Part shown: in pieces, positions 25,781 to 34,510 of the stretch
Position numbering within the stretch: the first letter of the stretch is position 1
How the letters are laid out: every line of letters begins with the position of its first letter
Assembly (NCBI RefSeq): GCF_002028425.1
Contig: NZ_CP020042.1
Coordinates: 5,989,560-6,053,559, forward strand
Origin: Streptomyces katrae
Lineage (GTDB): Bacteria > Actinomycetota > Actinomycetes > Streptomycetales > Streptomycetaceae
Direction of reading: 5' to 3'
DNA: 64,000 nt
Translations under genes and position numbers: made by a program
The notes under the pieces: model-generated
What the model was told of the DNA's origin: nothing
The model's input: only the letters and a program-made list of their open reading frames with translations
Databases searched by the model: none

Positions 25781-27886
25781 GTGACGCTGTACGGACGCTC
25801 TGCGGTACTGAACGCCGTGGTTCCGTCCCTGGTCGGCCTGGAGCCGAACGGGCCGAAGCGATTACGCATCCCGGACGGGACGCCGCTCCTGCTCGTGTGC
25901 GGCGGCGGCCGGGGATCGGGGAAGAGCGCCCTGCTGAAGGCACTGTCCGACCAGTACGCGCACCGCGTCCCGCAGGCGTACGCGGATCTCGACGCGGACC
26001 ACTTCGGCCAGCCGGGGCTCGCCGCACCGGCCGACGGCGAAGCCCCCAGGAACGCCTCGCGCACCTCGGACCTGCTCTTCTACCTGATGGACGGGCTGAG
26101 CCAGAAGCCGAGCGAATTCGGGGGGAAGCTGTCCTTCCCCCGGCTGGTCCAGGGGCTGCTCGCGATCACCAGCTGGGAGCCGGTGCGCCCCTCCGAGATA
26201 CCCGCCGCACGCCAGCGCCTCGGAGAACTCCAGCGGGCCAGCCAGCCGGACCAGCAGGCGCGCAACGAGAGGGTCCTGGGCTGGATCGACGAGGTGGCCG
26301 GAGCGCTGCCGGCGGTGGGCGGCATACCTCCGGGCGTCGAGGAGCTGGTGCGGCCCCTGCTGCGCATCGTCGCCACCGAACTGCTCGGACCCCGCGCCAA
26401 CAAGGACGGCCTCAAATGGTGGGAGGCCCGGCGCGTGGGCCGCCCCGGCGACGGGCTCGCCCAGCTGACCGAGCTGGCCATGACCTTCCGCGGCGACGCG
26501 GAGGACCGCGAACACGCCGAGCGGCACCTGCTGGCCGCCCTCCTCGCGGACGTCGCGGACCACTACGGCCGGCTGAACACGATGAACCGGGTGCCACGCC
26601 CCCTGCTGCTCCTCGACAACGCCCACACCCCGACGGGTGCGGCCTTCCTGGACGAGCTGGCACGCGTCTGGCACGAGGAGGCCGCGGGCAAGCGGGCCCT
26701 GCGCCCGGCCGTCGTCGCCACCGTACTCAGCCAGGACCCGCCCGTTCCGGACCCCGAGGACACCGCCCCCTCGACCCGCAGCGCGCCCGGCGCCTTCTGG
26801 CGGGCGGACAGACCCGCGGCACCGGCCGGATGGCTGGCGCACCTGCCGCTCGCGCCGCTGACCCTCGACGAGGTCAAGCAGATGTTCGGGGAGGACAGGC
26901 CGGCTCCCCGGACCGCCCAGGTGATCCACCGGCTCAGCGCCGGGCGGGCCGGCACCGCCCACGCCCTCGTCCAGGCCGCCCGGCTGCGCATGCGCCTCCT
27001 CCACGACGCGGCCGGCACCTTCGACCCGGTCGACCTGCTCGACCTGCCGGCCGACCCCGAGCCCGGTACGACCGTGAACGAGCGGATCCTCGCGACGCTG
27101 CTCCCCGGGCAGGTCGCCCGGCGGCGCCTGACGTACTACTCACCCGCCCTCGACAACGAGGCGGTGCACCGCCTCGCCGCCGGCTACCCCCCGGACGACC
27201 CCGGCGGGGTACCCGTGCTGGAGGCCGAGGCCGAGCTGCGGGACGGGTACTGGGGGCGCCACCCCTGGCCCGGCACCGGCGGTCCGTTCGTCGGCGACCC
27301 CACCCTGCGCGCGCTGCTCCTGCACCGGCTCACCGCCCTCACCCAGGCGACGCCCCTCGGCGAGCAGTGGAAACACGTCCACCTGCGGCTGCGGTCCTTC
27401 TACGACCCGCAGGGACGCGGCACCGCGGCCGACCGGCCCGACGTCCGGTTCCTGCACCACTCGCTCGCCCTCGGCGAGGAGGAGTTCGTCGTCCACGCCC
27501 TGCACCGCCGCTTCGCCGAGCAGGACGCCCCCGACTGGCTCGCCGCCCTCAACCTGGTCTGCGCCGCGCCCCGCCCCCCGCAGGTCCTGCCCCCGCCGCC
27601 GGAGTTCACCGCGGTCTGCCGGGCCTGCGCGGCCGACAACGACCCCGTGCACCGGGCCGTACGGCTTCTCGTGTCCGCCCTGTGGGCGCAGTCCCCGCCC
27701 CTCGTGGCACCCCAGCAGGACCTGATCAGCACCATCAGGCTCCAACTGCTCACCCTGGCCATGGCCCAGAGCAGCGCCCCCGCCGCCCAGAAGGTCCTCT
27801 ACCGGGCGCACGAGGAATGGCCGACGCTCCTCGGCCACTGGCGCCAGGCGCCGCACCTGCCCACCTACGGAGAGTCCGCCCCATGA
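25781..27886 (+). CDS. P-loop ATPase (701 aa), possible conflict-system NTPase
   Basis: GTG 25781 follows GGAGG and a G-run. Walker A is VCGGGRGSGKSALLKAL (residues about 40-56) and a Walker B-like strand RPLLLLDNAHTP lies near residues 275-285. Next comes a winged-helix-like region and a long alpha-helical C-terminus (FLHHSLALGEEEFVVHALHR; REAHxEWP-type end). The layout resembles STAND/AAA-like signalling ATPases rather than transport ATPases. It overlaps the next gene by four bases (ATGA) and faces a GAP1-like gene beyond it. The precise family is not recognised by eye. Confidence 0.65.
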   Translation: MTLYGRSAVLNAVVPSLVGLEPNGPKRLRIPDGTPLLLVCGGGRGSGKSALLKALSDQYAHRVPQAYADLDADHFGQPGLAAPADGEAPRNASRTSDLLFYLMDGLSQKPSEFGGKLSFPRLVQGLLAITSWEPVRPSEIPAARQRLGELQRASQPDQQARNERVLGWIDEVAGALPAVGGIPPGVEELVRPLLRIVATELLGPRANKDGLKWWEARRVGRPGDGLAQLTELAMTFRGDAEDREHAERHLLAALLADVADHYGRLNTMNRVPRPLLLLDNAHTPTGAAFLDELARVWHEEAAGKRALRPAVVATVLSQDPPVPDPEDTAPSTRSAPGAFWRADRPAAPAGWLAHLPLAPLTLDEVKQMFGEDRPAPRTAQVIHRLSAGRAGTAHALVQAARLRMRLLHDAAGTFDPVDLLDLPADPEPGTTVNERILATLLPGQVARRRLTYYSPALDNEAVHRLAAGYPPDDPGGVPVLEAEAELRDGYWGRHPWPGTGGPFVGDPTLRALLLHRLTALTQATPLGEQWKHVHLRLRSFYDPQGRGTAADRPDVRFLHHSLALGEEEFVVHALHRRFAEQDAPDWLAALNLVCAAPRPPQVLPPPPEFTAVCRACAADNDPVHRAVRLLVSALWAQSPPLVAPQQDLISTIRLQLLTLAMAQSSAPAAQKVLYRAHEEWPTLLGHWRQAPHLPTYGESAP

Positions 27887-29421
27887 AGCTGCTTCCCGAC
27901 GGCCCTCTCTACCGGGCCGTGGTGATCGCCGTCCTCGCCGTCGCCGTGGGCGCCGGCGGCTACTTCCTCTACACCGGCGTCATCAGGAACGACCCGTCCT
28001 GCGCCACCGGAGTCGAGCGGCGCGGACCCCGCCACGAGTGCACCGGCGTCACCGACGGCGGCTACTCCTTCGCCAAGCCCCTCGCCCCGGTCTTCGGCCG
28101 CATCAAGGCCGAGAACGACAGCGTCGCGGGCAAGAACCCCGCCACCATCGCCCTGATGATCCCGATGACCTCCGACAACGCCGCCGAACAGCGCGAGTTC
28201 GTCGAGCAGGTCCAGGGCGCCTACCTCGCGCAGTACCGCGCCAACCACCGGGCCAACGGCAAGCAGCCGCCGATCCGGCTGGTGCTCGCCAACCCCGGCC
28301 GGAACTACGCGTACTGGCGGCCCGTCGCCGACGCCCTCGTCAAGGCCGCGGCGTCCGACAAGGAGAACCTGAGGGCCGTCGCGGGCATCAACATCAGCCT
28401 CAGGGAAACCGCGGAGACCGTCCGCTACCTCACCCACGACAAGGGCATCCCGGTCGTCGCCGGACCCATGACCGCCGACGACATCAAGAACGGCGCCGAC
28501 AACGCCTACCCCGGCCTGGCCCGCATCGCCCCCAGCAACACCGACCAGGCGCAAGCCCTCGGGTCGTACGGGGCGGACATCAAACCCGCCGAGACCATGG
28601 TCGTCGAGGACATCCGCGAGGGCGACAACTACCTCACCACCCTGCGCGGGACCTTCGAGAAGCTCGCCACGGGCGCGCCCAACGCCCCGGAGACCTTCCG
28701 CTCACCGCAGGACTTCACCGAAGAGGGCAACCTCGCCAACGACTTCCACCAGATGGTCCCGGACATCTGCTCGTCCAACGCCAAGACCATCTACTTCGCC
28801 GGCCGGCCCGTCCAGCTGCGCCAGTTCCTCATCGAGCTGGGCGGCCGCAACTGCGACAAGCACTACACGGTCGTCACCGGCTCGCACGCCTCCACCCTGA
28901 CCGTCGACGAGAAGTTCGCGGACCAGTGGAACGCCCTCACCAAGGGCGCCGGGATCACCGTGCGCTACGCGGCGCTCGCCCACCCCGACGCGTGGGGCGA
29001 GGGCAGCACCGAGGCGACCGGCGGCTCCAAGGACGCCCTCCGGGAACTCGCCTCCCTCCTGCACGACGCCCAGCCGTCGTCCGGGCCCTCGATCGGACCC
29101 GCGTCGCTGTCCGACGGCCGCATCATCATCACGTACGACGCGGTCACCACCGCCGTCGCGGGCATCCGCAACGACACGGTCGGCGCCGTGAAGATGCCCG
29201 GCCTCACCGAGGTCCGCGACAGCTGGCTCCGTCTGCACGGCACCAACCGGGTCGACGGCGCCAGCGGCTGGATCTGCCTCGACCAGTACGGCAACCCCCG
29301 CAACAAGGCCGTGCCCATCGTCCATCTCGACCCGACGACCAGGACCGCGGTGTTCGACCGGACCGCCTGGCCGGCCGGGCATGCTCCGGACGCCAACTGC
29401 AGCATCAGCAGCGACGGCTGA
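27883..29421 (+). CDS. Membrane-anchored substrate-binding protein (Peripla_BP-like)
   Basis: A 512-residue protein with one N-terminal membrane anchor (VVIAVLAVAVGAGGYFLYTG) and no lipobox. An extracytoplasmic Leu/Ile/Val-binding-protein-like domain follows: IALMIPMTSDNAAEQREFVE, GIPVVAGPMTADDI, ARIAPSNTDQAQALGSYG and TIYFAGRPVQLRQFLIELGG. No transporter permease accompanies it, so it may be a sensor rather than an uptake protein. Start ATG overlaps the ATPase stop. The pairing of cytosolic ATPase and extracellular ligand-binding module suggests signal coupling (inference). Confidence 0.75.
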   Translation: MKLLPDGPLYRAVVIAVLAVAVGAGGYFLYTGVIRNDPSCATGVERRGPRHECTGVTDGGYSFAKPLAPVFGRIKAENDSVAGKNPATIALMIPMTSDNAAEQREFVEQVQGAYLAQYRANHRANGKQPPIRLVLANPGRNYAYWRPVADALVKAAASDKENLRAVAGINISLRETAETVRYLTHDKGIPVVAGPMTADDIKNGADNAYPGLARIAPSNTDQAQALGSYGADIKPAETMVVEDIREGDNYLTTLRGTFEKLATGAPNAPETFRSPQDFTEEGNLANDFHQMVPDICSSNAKTIYFAGRPVQLRQFLIELGGRNCDKHYTVVTGSHASTLTVDEKFADQWNALTKGAGITVRYAALAHPDAWGEGSTEATGGSKDALRELASLLHDAQPSSGPSIGPASLSDGRIIITYDAVTTAVAGIRNDTVGAVKMPGLTEVRDSWLRLHGTNRVDGASGWICLDQYGNPRNKAVPIVHLDPTTRTAVFDRTAWPAGHAPDANCSISSDG

Positions 29422-29446
29422 TCCGCAGGCGGGCGCGGGAGCCGAG

Positions 29447-29479
29447 GCCGCGGCCGGGGGAGGGGGAGACGGCCGCGGC
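29447..29479. terminator. Bidirectional hairpin between convergent genes
   Basis: Perfect 10-bp inverted repeat (GCCGCGGCCG, CGGCCGCGGC) with a 13-base purine loop, exactly between the convergent stops at 29421 and 29480. Confidence 0.65.
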
Positions 29480-31336
29480 TCAGCCCGCCGCCCCGGGCGG
29501 GGTCCCGGAGCCGCCGAGACGGGCGCGGAGCCGGGCGAAGACGCCCGGTTTCGGACGGCCGGCGGTGGCGCGGGGCGGGGCGGGGCGCCAGGGGGCGGGC
29601 AGGTCGGGGAGGGCGACGGAGGCCTTCGCCCGCTCCCCCAGCCGCTCCCCGAGCTCCGCCGGGAGGTCCTCGCCGAAGTGCCGCAGCAGGTCCGCCGCCA
29701 GCGCCGGGGCGTCCGGGTCGCCGGCCGGGGCATCGGCCGCCGCGTGGGCCAGGAGGTCCCAGGTGCCCGCGCGGCCGTGCACCGGGGCGCCCGTCGTGGC
29801 CAGGAGGAGGCGGGCCTCCACCGGCGTCGGGGGCACGTCCCCCCACACCAGGCGCATTCCGGTCCGCAGGACCAGCGGCTCCGCGTACGGGGAGACGCCG
29901 GCCTCCCGCAACAGGGTGTCCAGCGCCACGACCCGGTCCCCCGGCGGGCGGCCCCGGGCGCACATGCGCAGGTGCGGCAGAGGCTCCGCCGTGCCCAGGC
30001 GGAGCCCGGTGTGGGCGAACAGCCGTGCCCCGGCGGGCGGATCGCCCGCCGCGAGGGCGTCCAGCCGGTCGAGCACGAGGGCCCGCAGCGCCGGCAGCTG
30101 CGCCAGCGCGGCCCGTATCTCCTCCCCGTACGCCCCCTGCGGGTCCGCGAGCAGGCCCCGTGCCAGTTTCCGTGCCACCTGCGGCAGCAGCCCGGCGGTA
30201 TCGGCGCCGAGGGCCGCGGCCGACACCAGCAGCGTGGCCGGGCCGGCCGGCCCGCCCTCCGGGTCGGCCGGCGCGGCCCGCAGCTCCGCCTCCAGCTCCG
30301 CCGCGAGCGCGCCCCGCGCCCCCGCGTCCAGCGCCGCCAGCAGCCGCTGCGACGCGGCCGCCTCCGCCGCCCCGCGCGGCTCCCCGCCCGGCCGCACCAG
30401 CACCCCCGCCAGCGCGTGCAGCCGTACGCCGTCCAGCGCTTCCGGCCGCCCGGCCGCCCAGTCGGCGGCCGCCGCCCGGGCCGCCGACCCCAGCGGGACA
30501 CCGGCCGCCAGCGCGAGCGCGGCCAGCGGGCCCGCCCCGTACGGCTCCCCGGGCAGCCGGCGCACCTCGGCGAACAGCTCCGGCCGGCCGGCCCGCCAGA
30601 CCGCGGCGGCCGTCCGCGCCCACAGCGCCGCCGGACCCCGCGGCGCCTCGGGAGCCGCCCCGCGGCCGGCGTCGTACACCCGGTGGCGCCGTCCTCCGCC
30701 GGCCGGCACACCGGCGTCCTCGGGCAGGACCCCGACCAGCTGCTGCGGGGCGGACAGCGGGCGCCGCGTGTACGTGGTGAAGCTCAGCCGCCGGCCGCGC
30801 GCATGCGGCAGCACCCCGCACGCCAGCATGACCCACCGGGCCACGTCCGCGGGGTCCGCCTCCACCAGCACGATCCGCGGCGCGCCCGGCTCCTCCGCGA
30901 CCCGGCGCACGTCGTCGAAGAACGCGGCGAGCCACGCCCCCCGGGCCGCGACGAACTCCGCCATGGCGGCCGGGTCGTAGGGCCCCGGCGGCGGTATCCG
31001 GTCGAGCGCCGGCAACGGCACCGGCAACGGCCCGTCCGCCGGGGCCCGCTCCCGCCACCCCGCCGAACCCCAGGCGGTGACCGGCAGGGCGCCCCCGGCC
31101 TCCCCGGGGAGGTGCACGGCGTGCGCGTGGAACCCGGAGGCGGTGCGCACCGCCCGGGCCAGCAGCCGGCTGCCGTCCGACAGCAGGCTCAGGCTCAGCG
31201 CCTCGGGACGCCCGGGGCCCGGCGGCGGCTCGTACGCCAGGATCGGCTCCGCCTCGCGCAGCAGCGCCTCCGGCACCCCGGGCGTCACGGCGGCGAAGCC
31301 GGTCACGCCGTCGTAGTGCAGCTGTGGAAGGCTCAC
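29480..31336 (-). CDS. GAP1-like (GTPase-associated protein 1) family protein
   Basis: A 618-residue soluble protein. The N-terminal part LPQLHYDGVTGFAAVTPGVP with SFHAHAVHLP-type strands resembles the GAP1 N-terminal domain. A middle region RRLSFTTYTRRPLSAPQQLV and RLPGEPYG follow, then a long helical C-terminus. GAP1 proteins are reported partners of NTPases in proposed conflict/immunity systems of multicellular bacteria. I selected GTG 31336, preceded by GGGAGGGGGGA. Family assignment is by motif resemblance only. Next to the ATPase and ligand-binding genes it completes a plausible three-gene set with no TRAFAC GTPase nearby. Confidence 0.6.
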   Translation of the reverse strand: MSLPQLHYDGVTGFAAVTPGVPEALLREAEPILAYEPPPGPGRPEALSLSLLSDGSRLLARAVRTASGFHAHAVHLPGEAGGALPVTAWGSAGWRERAPADGPLPVPLPALDRIPPPGPYDPAAMAEFVAARGAWLAAFFDDVRRVAEEPGAPRIVLVEADPADVARWVMLACGVLPHARGRRLSFTTYTRRPLSAPQQLVGVLPEDAGVPAGGGRRHRVYDAGRGAAPEAPRGPAALWARTAAAVWRAGRPELFAEVRRLPGEPYGAGPLAALALAAGVPLGSAARAAAADWAAGRPEALDGVRLHALAGVLVRPGGEPRGAAEAAASQRLLAALDAGARGALAAELEAELRAAPADPEGGPAGPATLLVSAAALGADTAGLLPQVARKLARGLLADPQGAYGEEIRAALAQLPALRALVLDRLDALAAGDPPAGARLFAHTGLRLGTAEPLPHLRMCARGRPPGDRVVALDTLLREAGVSPYAEPLVLRTGMRLVWGDVPPTPVEARLLLATTGAPVHGRAGTWDLLAHAAADAPAGDPDAPALAADLLRHFGEDLPAELGERLGERAKASVALPDLPAPWRPAPPRATAGRPKPGVFARLRARLGGSGTPPGAAG

Positions 31337-31670
31337 GCTCCCCCCCTCCCACCCGCCGTCACCGGCGACTGACGTGTCGTCAGGGTCTGTTGCGGGACGC
31401 CCGCTTCCCCTTACCGTCGTTCCCCGAACCGTTCCGCCCCCGGAGCGCACGGTATGACCGGCCCCGTTCCCCGCCATGCCCCGCGCCCCCCGTGCTGTCT
31501 GTGGGAGGTCATTCCACCAGATGCGCGGGCCGTTCGGGAGTTCCGCCACCGGCGGCTTCCGTTCGCCCGTTGTACGGCCCGACGTCAGACAGGGATTTCC
31601 GTCCGGTACCCCGGAGCCGCTGTCCTTGGGGCGCCCGACTCCCCCCTCCACCCCCAGAGGTCGTCACACC
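31337..31670. other. Divergent intergenic region
   Basis: 334 bases between the starts of the GAP1-like gene and the phospholipase C gene. It contains a short hairpin (ctgacgtgtcgtcag near 31370) and no supported ORF. It should hold both promoters, but I could not identify convincing -35/-10 or PHO-box elements. Confidence 0.5.
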
Positions 31671-33731
31671 ATGGCTGAACTGAACCGACGCAGGTTCCTC
31701 CAGATCGCCGGCGGCACCGCCGCCGCCGCGATGCTGAACGAGAGCATCGCCCGCGCCGCCTCCATACCGGCGCAGGGCAGCACCGGAACCATCCAGGACA
31801 TCGAGCACATCGTCGTCCTCATGCAGGAGAACCGGTCCTTCGACCAGTACTTCGGCTCGATGAAGGGCGTCCGCGGCTTCGGGGACCCGCGGCCCGTGCT
31901 CCAGGACAACGGAAAGTCGGTCTTCTACCAGTCCAACGGGACGAAGGACATCCTCCCCTTCCACCCGGAGGTCAACGACCTCGGCATGCAGTTCGTCGAA
32001 GGCCTCAACCACGACTGGGCCGGCGGCCACCAGGCGTACAACAACGGCAAGTACGACAAGTGGGTCCCCGCCAAGACGACCACGACGATGGCGTACATGA
32101 CGCGGAACGACATCCCGTTCCACTACGCCCTCGCCGACGCCTTCACCGTGTGCGACGCCTACCACTGCTCCTTCATCGGCGCCACCGACCCCAACCGCTA
32201 CTACATGTGGACGGGCCACACCGGCAACGACGGCACCGGCGGCGGCCCCGTCCTCGGCAACCAGGAGGCGGGCTACGGCTGGAAGACCTACCCGGAGCGC
32301 CTGGAGGCGGCGGGGGTCTCCTGGAAGATCTACCAGGACATCGGCGACGGCCTGAACGCCGCCGGCGGGTGGGGCTGGATCGGCGACGCCTTCCGCGGCA
32401 ACTACGGGGACAACTCCCTCCTGTACTTCAACAACTACCGCAACGCCCAGCCCGGCGACGCCCTGTACGAGAAGGCGCGCACCGGCACGAACGCCAAGGC
32501 GGGCGAGGGCTACTTCGACAAGCTGCGCGCGGACGTCGTGAACGGCACCCTGCCGCAGGTCTCCTGGATCGCCGCCCCCGAGGCGTTCAGCGAGCACCCG
32601 AACTGGCCGGTCAACTTCGGCGCCTGGTACATCTCCCAGGTCCTGGACGCGCTGACCGCCAACCCGGCGGTGTGGGCGAAGACGGCGTTCTTCATCACCT
32701 ACGACGAGAACGACGGCTTCTTCGACCACGTCGTGCCCCCGTACCCGCCGGCCTCCTCCGCCTGGGGCCAGTCCACGGCGGACGTCACCCGCGACCTGTA
32801 CGCCGGTGGCGGCGGCTACACGGCCGGCCCCTACGGCCTGGGCCCCCGCGTCCCGATGATCGTGGTCTCCCCGTGGAGCAAGGGCGGCTACGTCTGCTCC
32901 GAGACCTTCGACCACACCTCGGTGATCCGGTTCATGGAGAAGCGGTTCGGGGTGCAGGAGCCCAACATCTCGCCCTGGCGCCGGGCCGTCTGCGGCGACC
33001 TGACCTCGGCGTTCGACTTCACCCAGGCCGACGCCACCCCCGCGTCCCTGCCCTCCACCGCCGGCTACGTCCCGCCGGACCACAACACGCACCCCTCCTA
33101 CCACCCGGTCCCGCCGGCGACGGGCACCCTGCCCAAGCAGGAGGCCGGCTCCAAGCCGACCCGCGCCCTGGGCTACAGCCCGTACGTGGACGGCGCCCGC
33201 ACCGTCTCCACCGGCAAGTTCACGCTCACCTTCTCCTCCGGCCCGAACCTCGGCGCCCACTTCCACAGCACCTCCGGCAACCGCACGGACGGCCCCTGGC
33301 CCTACACCGTCGAGGCGGGCAAGACCCTCTCGGACACCTGGAGCACCAGCAGCTCCACCGGCAACAAGATCGACCTCACGGTCTGGGGCCCCAACGGCTT
33401 CCTGCGCACCTGGAAGGGCCCGGCGAAGAAGGCCGGCCCCGAGGTCACGGCCCGCCACGCGGACGCCACCGGCAACCTGGCCCTGACCATGACCAACGGC
33501 GGCACGACCGCCGTGAACCTGACGGTCACCAACGCCTACGGCGGCGCCGCCCAGACCTTCAAGGTCAACCCGGGCGCCAGCGTCCCCTACACCGTCGACC
33601 TGCGCGCCTCGGGCCGCTGGTACGACGTGACGGTGGTCTCCGACGCGGACAGCACCTTCCTGCGCCGCTTCGCGGGCCACGTCGAGACGGGCGCCCCGGG
33701 TGTCTCGGACCCGGCGATCAAGACCGTCTGA
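31671..33731 (+). CDS. Phosphocholine-specific phospholipase C, Tat-exported
   Basis: A 686-residue enzyme. Twin-arginine signal NRRRFLQIAGGTAAAAML; then the acid-phosphatase/phospholipase C domain with HIVVLMQENRSFDQYFG, GATDPNRYYMWTGH and FFITYDENDGFFDHVVPP, which hold the metal ligands and catalytic Thr/Asn region. Two C-terminal DUF756-type beta modules follow from about residue 500 (SPYVDGARTV..., NLALTMTNGGTTAVNLTVTN). It hydrolyses phosphocholine lipids outside the cell. The ATG at 31671 was chosen because the twin-arginine motif follows directly; an upstream frame extends without coding character. Confidence 0.93.
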   Translation: MAELNRRRFLQIAGGTAAAAMLNESIARAASIPAQGSTGTIQDIEHIVVLMQENRSFDQYFGSMKGVRGFGDPRPVLQDNGKSVFYQSNGTKDILPFHPEVNDLGMQFVEGLNHDWAGGHQAYNNGKYDKWVPAKTTTTMAYMTRNDIPFHYALADAFTVCDAYHCSFIGATDPNRYYMWTGHTGNDGTGGGPVLGNQEAGYGWKTYPERLEAAGVSWKIYQDIGDGLNAAGGWGWIGDAFRGNYGDNSLLYFNNYRNAQPGDALYEKARTGTNAKAGEGYFDKLRADVVNGTLPQVSWIAAPEAFSEHPNWPVNFGAWYISQVLDALTANPAVWAKTAFFITYDENDGFFDHVVPPYPPASSAWGQSTADVTRDLYAGGGGYTAGPYGLGPRVPMIVVSPWSKGGYVCSETFDHTSVIRFMEKRFGVQEPNISPWRRAVCGDLTSAFDFTQADATPASLPSTAGYVPPDHNTHPSYHPVPPATGTLPKQEAGSKPTRALGYSPYVDGARTVSTGKFTLTFSSGPNLGAHFHSTSGNRTDGPWPYTVEAGKTLSDTWSTSSSTGNKIDLTVWGPNGFLRTWKGPAKKAGPEVTARHADATGNLALTMTNGGTTAVNLTVTNAYGGAAQTFKVNPGASVPYTVDLRASGRWYDVTVVSDADSTFLRRFAGHVETGAPGVSDPAIKTV

Positions 33732-33760
33732 CCCTTCCGGGTGTACCCGCCCGCATCCCG

Positions 33761-33794
33761 CCCGCGAGGTTAACGCTTGCGTTAACTTCGCGGG
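33761..33794. promoter_or_regulatory. Inverted repeat operator of the toxin-antitoxin pair
   Basis: A 34-base near-perfect inverted repeat with 16-base arms and a TT spacer (one mismatch). Its centre GTTAACGC-TT-GCGTTAAC is perfect. It ends one base before the toxin's GTG. Its position and symmetry fit autoregulation by the HigA-type antitoxin. Confidence 0.7.
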
Positions 33795-33795
33795 C

Positions 33796-34095
33796 GTGGC
33801 GCAATGGGAAGTGACCCTCGTGGGCGAGGTGGCTGCATGGTTCGACGAACTGGCGCGGACGGACTGGGACAGCGCCGAGCAGGTGGAGGACGCCATCGAT
33901 GCGTTGGCGATGGTCGGCCCCACGCTCGGCCGGCCGCTCGTCGACCGCATCAAGGGCGCGGAGCAGCACCACATGAAGGAGCTGAGGCCGGGCTCCTCCG
34001 GCACCACCGAGATCCGGATCCTGTTCGCTATCCCGCTCGCGGAGAAGCGGTACCAGGCTCACCTCGCCGAGCTCGACACCAGGGAGTACGAATGA
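33796..34095 (+). CDS. RelE/HigB-type toxin with internal deletion
   Basis: A 99-residue protein. The N-terminal region WEVTLVGEVAAWFDELA, RPLVDRIKGAEQHHMKELRPG and TTEIRILFA follow the Gp49/HigB family closely. RILFA is then joined directly to IPLAEKRYQAHLAEL. In intact relatives about 25 residues of the type FDPxRxAILLVAGDKxGxWxxWYxxA lie between these parts. That missing section carries basic and aromatic residues of the RNase site, so this copy is probably inactive. The frame is preserved. The gene overlaps the antitoxin gene by four bases. Confidence 0.75.
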   Translation: MAQWEVTLVGEVAAWFDELARTDWDSAEQVEDAIDALAMVGPTLGRPLVDRIKGAEQHHMKELRPGSSGTTEIRILFAIPLAEKRYQAHLAELDTREYE

Positions 34096-34430
34096 ACGGC
34101 ATCGGCTGGGAGGAAGCGAAGCGGCAGGTGCGTGAGCGCCGTGCCGCCGAGGGGCTGCCCGTCCGGTCGGCCGCCGAGAAGCGGGCGGCGATGGACCGGC
34201 TCCTGGCCGAGGTCCGGGCGTACCGGCTCGCCGAGATCCGGCAGGAACAGGCCCTGACCCAGAGGGACGTGGCCGAGACCATGGGCGTCTCCGCGCCGCG
34301 CGTGTCGGCGATCGAGAACGGTGACATGGACCGGACCGAGGTCGCCACGCTGAGGTCCTACGTGGAGGCGATCGGCGGACACCTGCGCGTCGTGGCGGAC
34401 TTCGGGGACACCGAGTACACGGTGGCGTGA
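34092..34430 (+). CDS. XRE-family antitoxin (HigA-like)
   Basis: A 112-residue protein with a DNA-binding helix-turn-helix, RQEQALTQRDVAETMGVSAP then RVSAIENGDMDRTEVATL, and the HigA-type end YVEAIGGHLRVVADFGD. It would neutralise the toxin and repress through the inverted repeat upstream. ATG overlaps the toxin stop (ATGA), supporting coupled translation in the toxin-first order typical of higBA. Confidence 0.88.
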   Translation: MNGIGWEEAKRQVRERRAAEGLPVRSAAEKRAAMDRLLAEVRAYRLAEIRQEQALTQRDVAETMGVSAPRVSAIENGDMDRTEVATLRSYVEAIGGHLRVVADFGDTEYTVA

Positions 34431-34510
34431 CGCCGGGCGGTGTGATCGTAGGCGCGGTGGGCAGAACGAACGGCGTCGGTTCCCACATCCCCGTCACCGA
34501 GGGAGAACGC

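Noticed and set aside
23077..26064. A 995-residue minus-strand frame
   Set aside because: It is fully antisense to the conserved protein, murC and msrB genes, has Gly/Ala/Val-biased composition and no domain.
25781..29421. Ordinary amino-acid ABC importer
   Set aside because: No permease genes are present, the ATPase lacks the ABC signature motif, and the binding protein is membrane-anchored without a lipobox.
31509..34007. An 832-residue minus-strand frame
   Set aside because: Antisense to the phospholipase C gene; composition is that of reversed coding sequence and there is no ribosome binding site.
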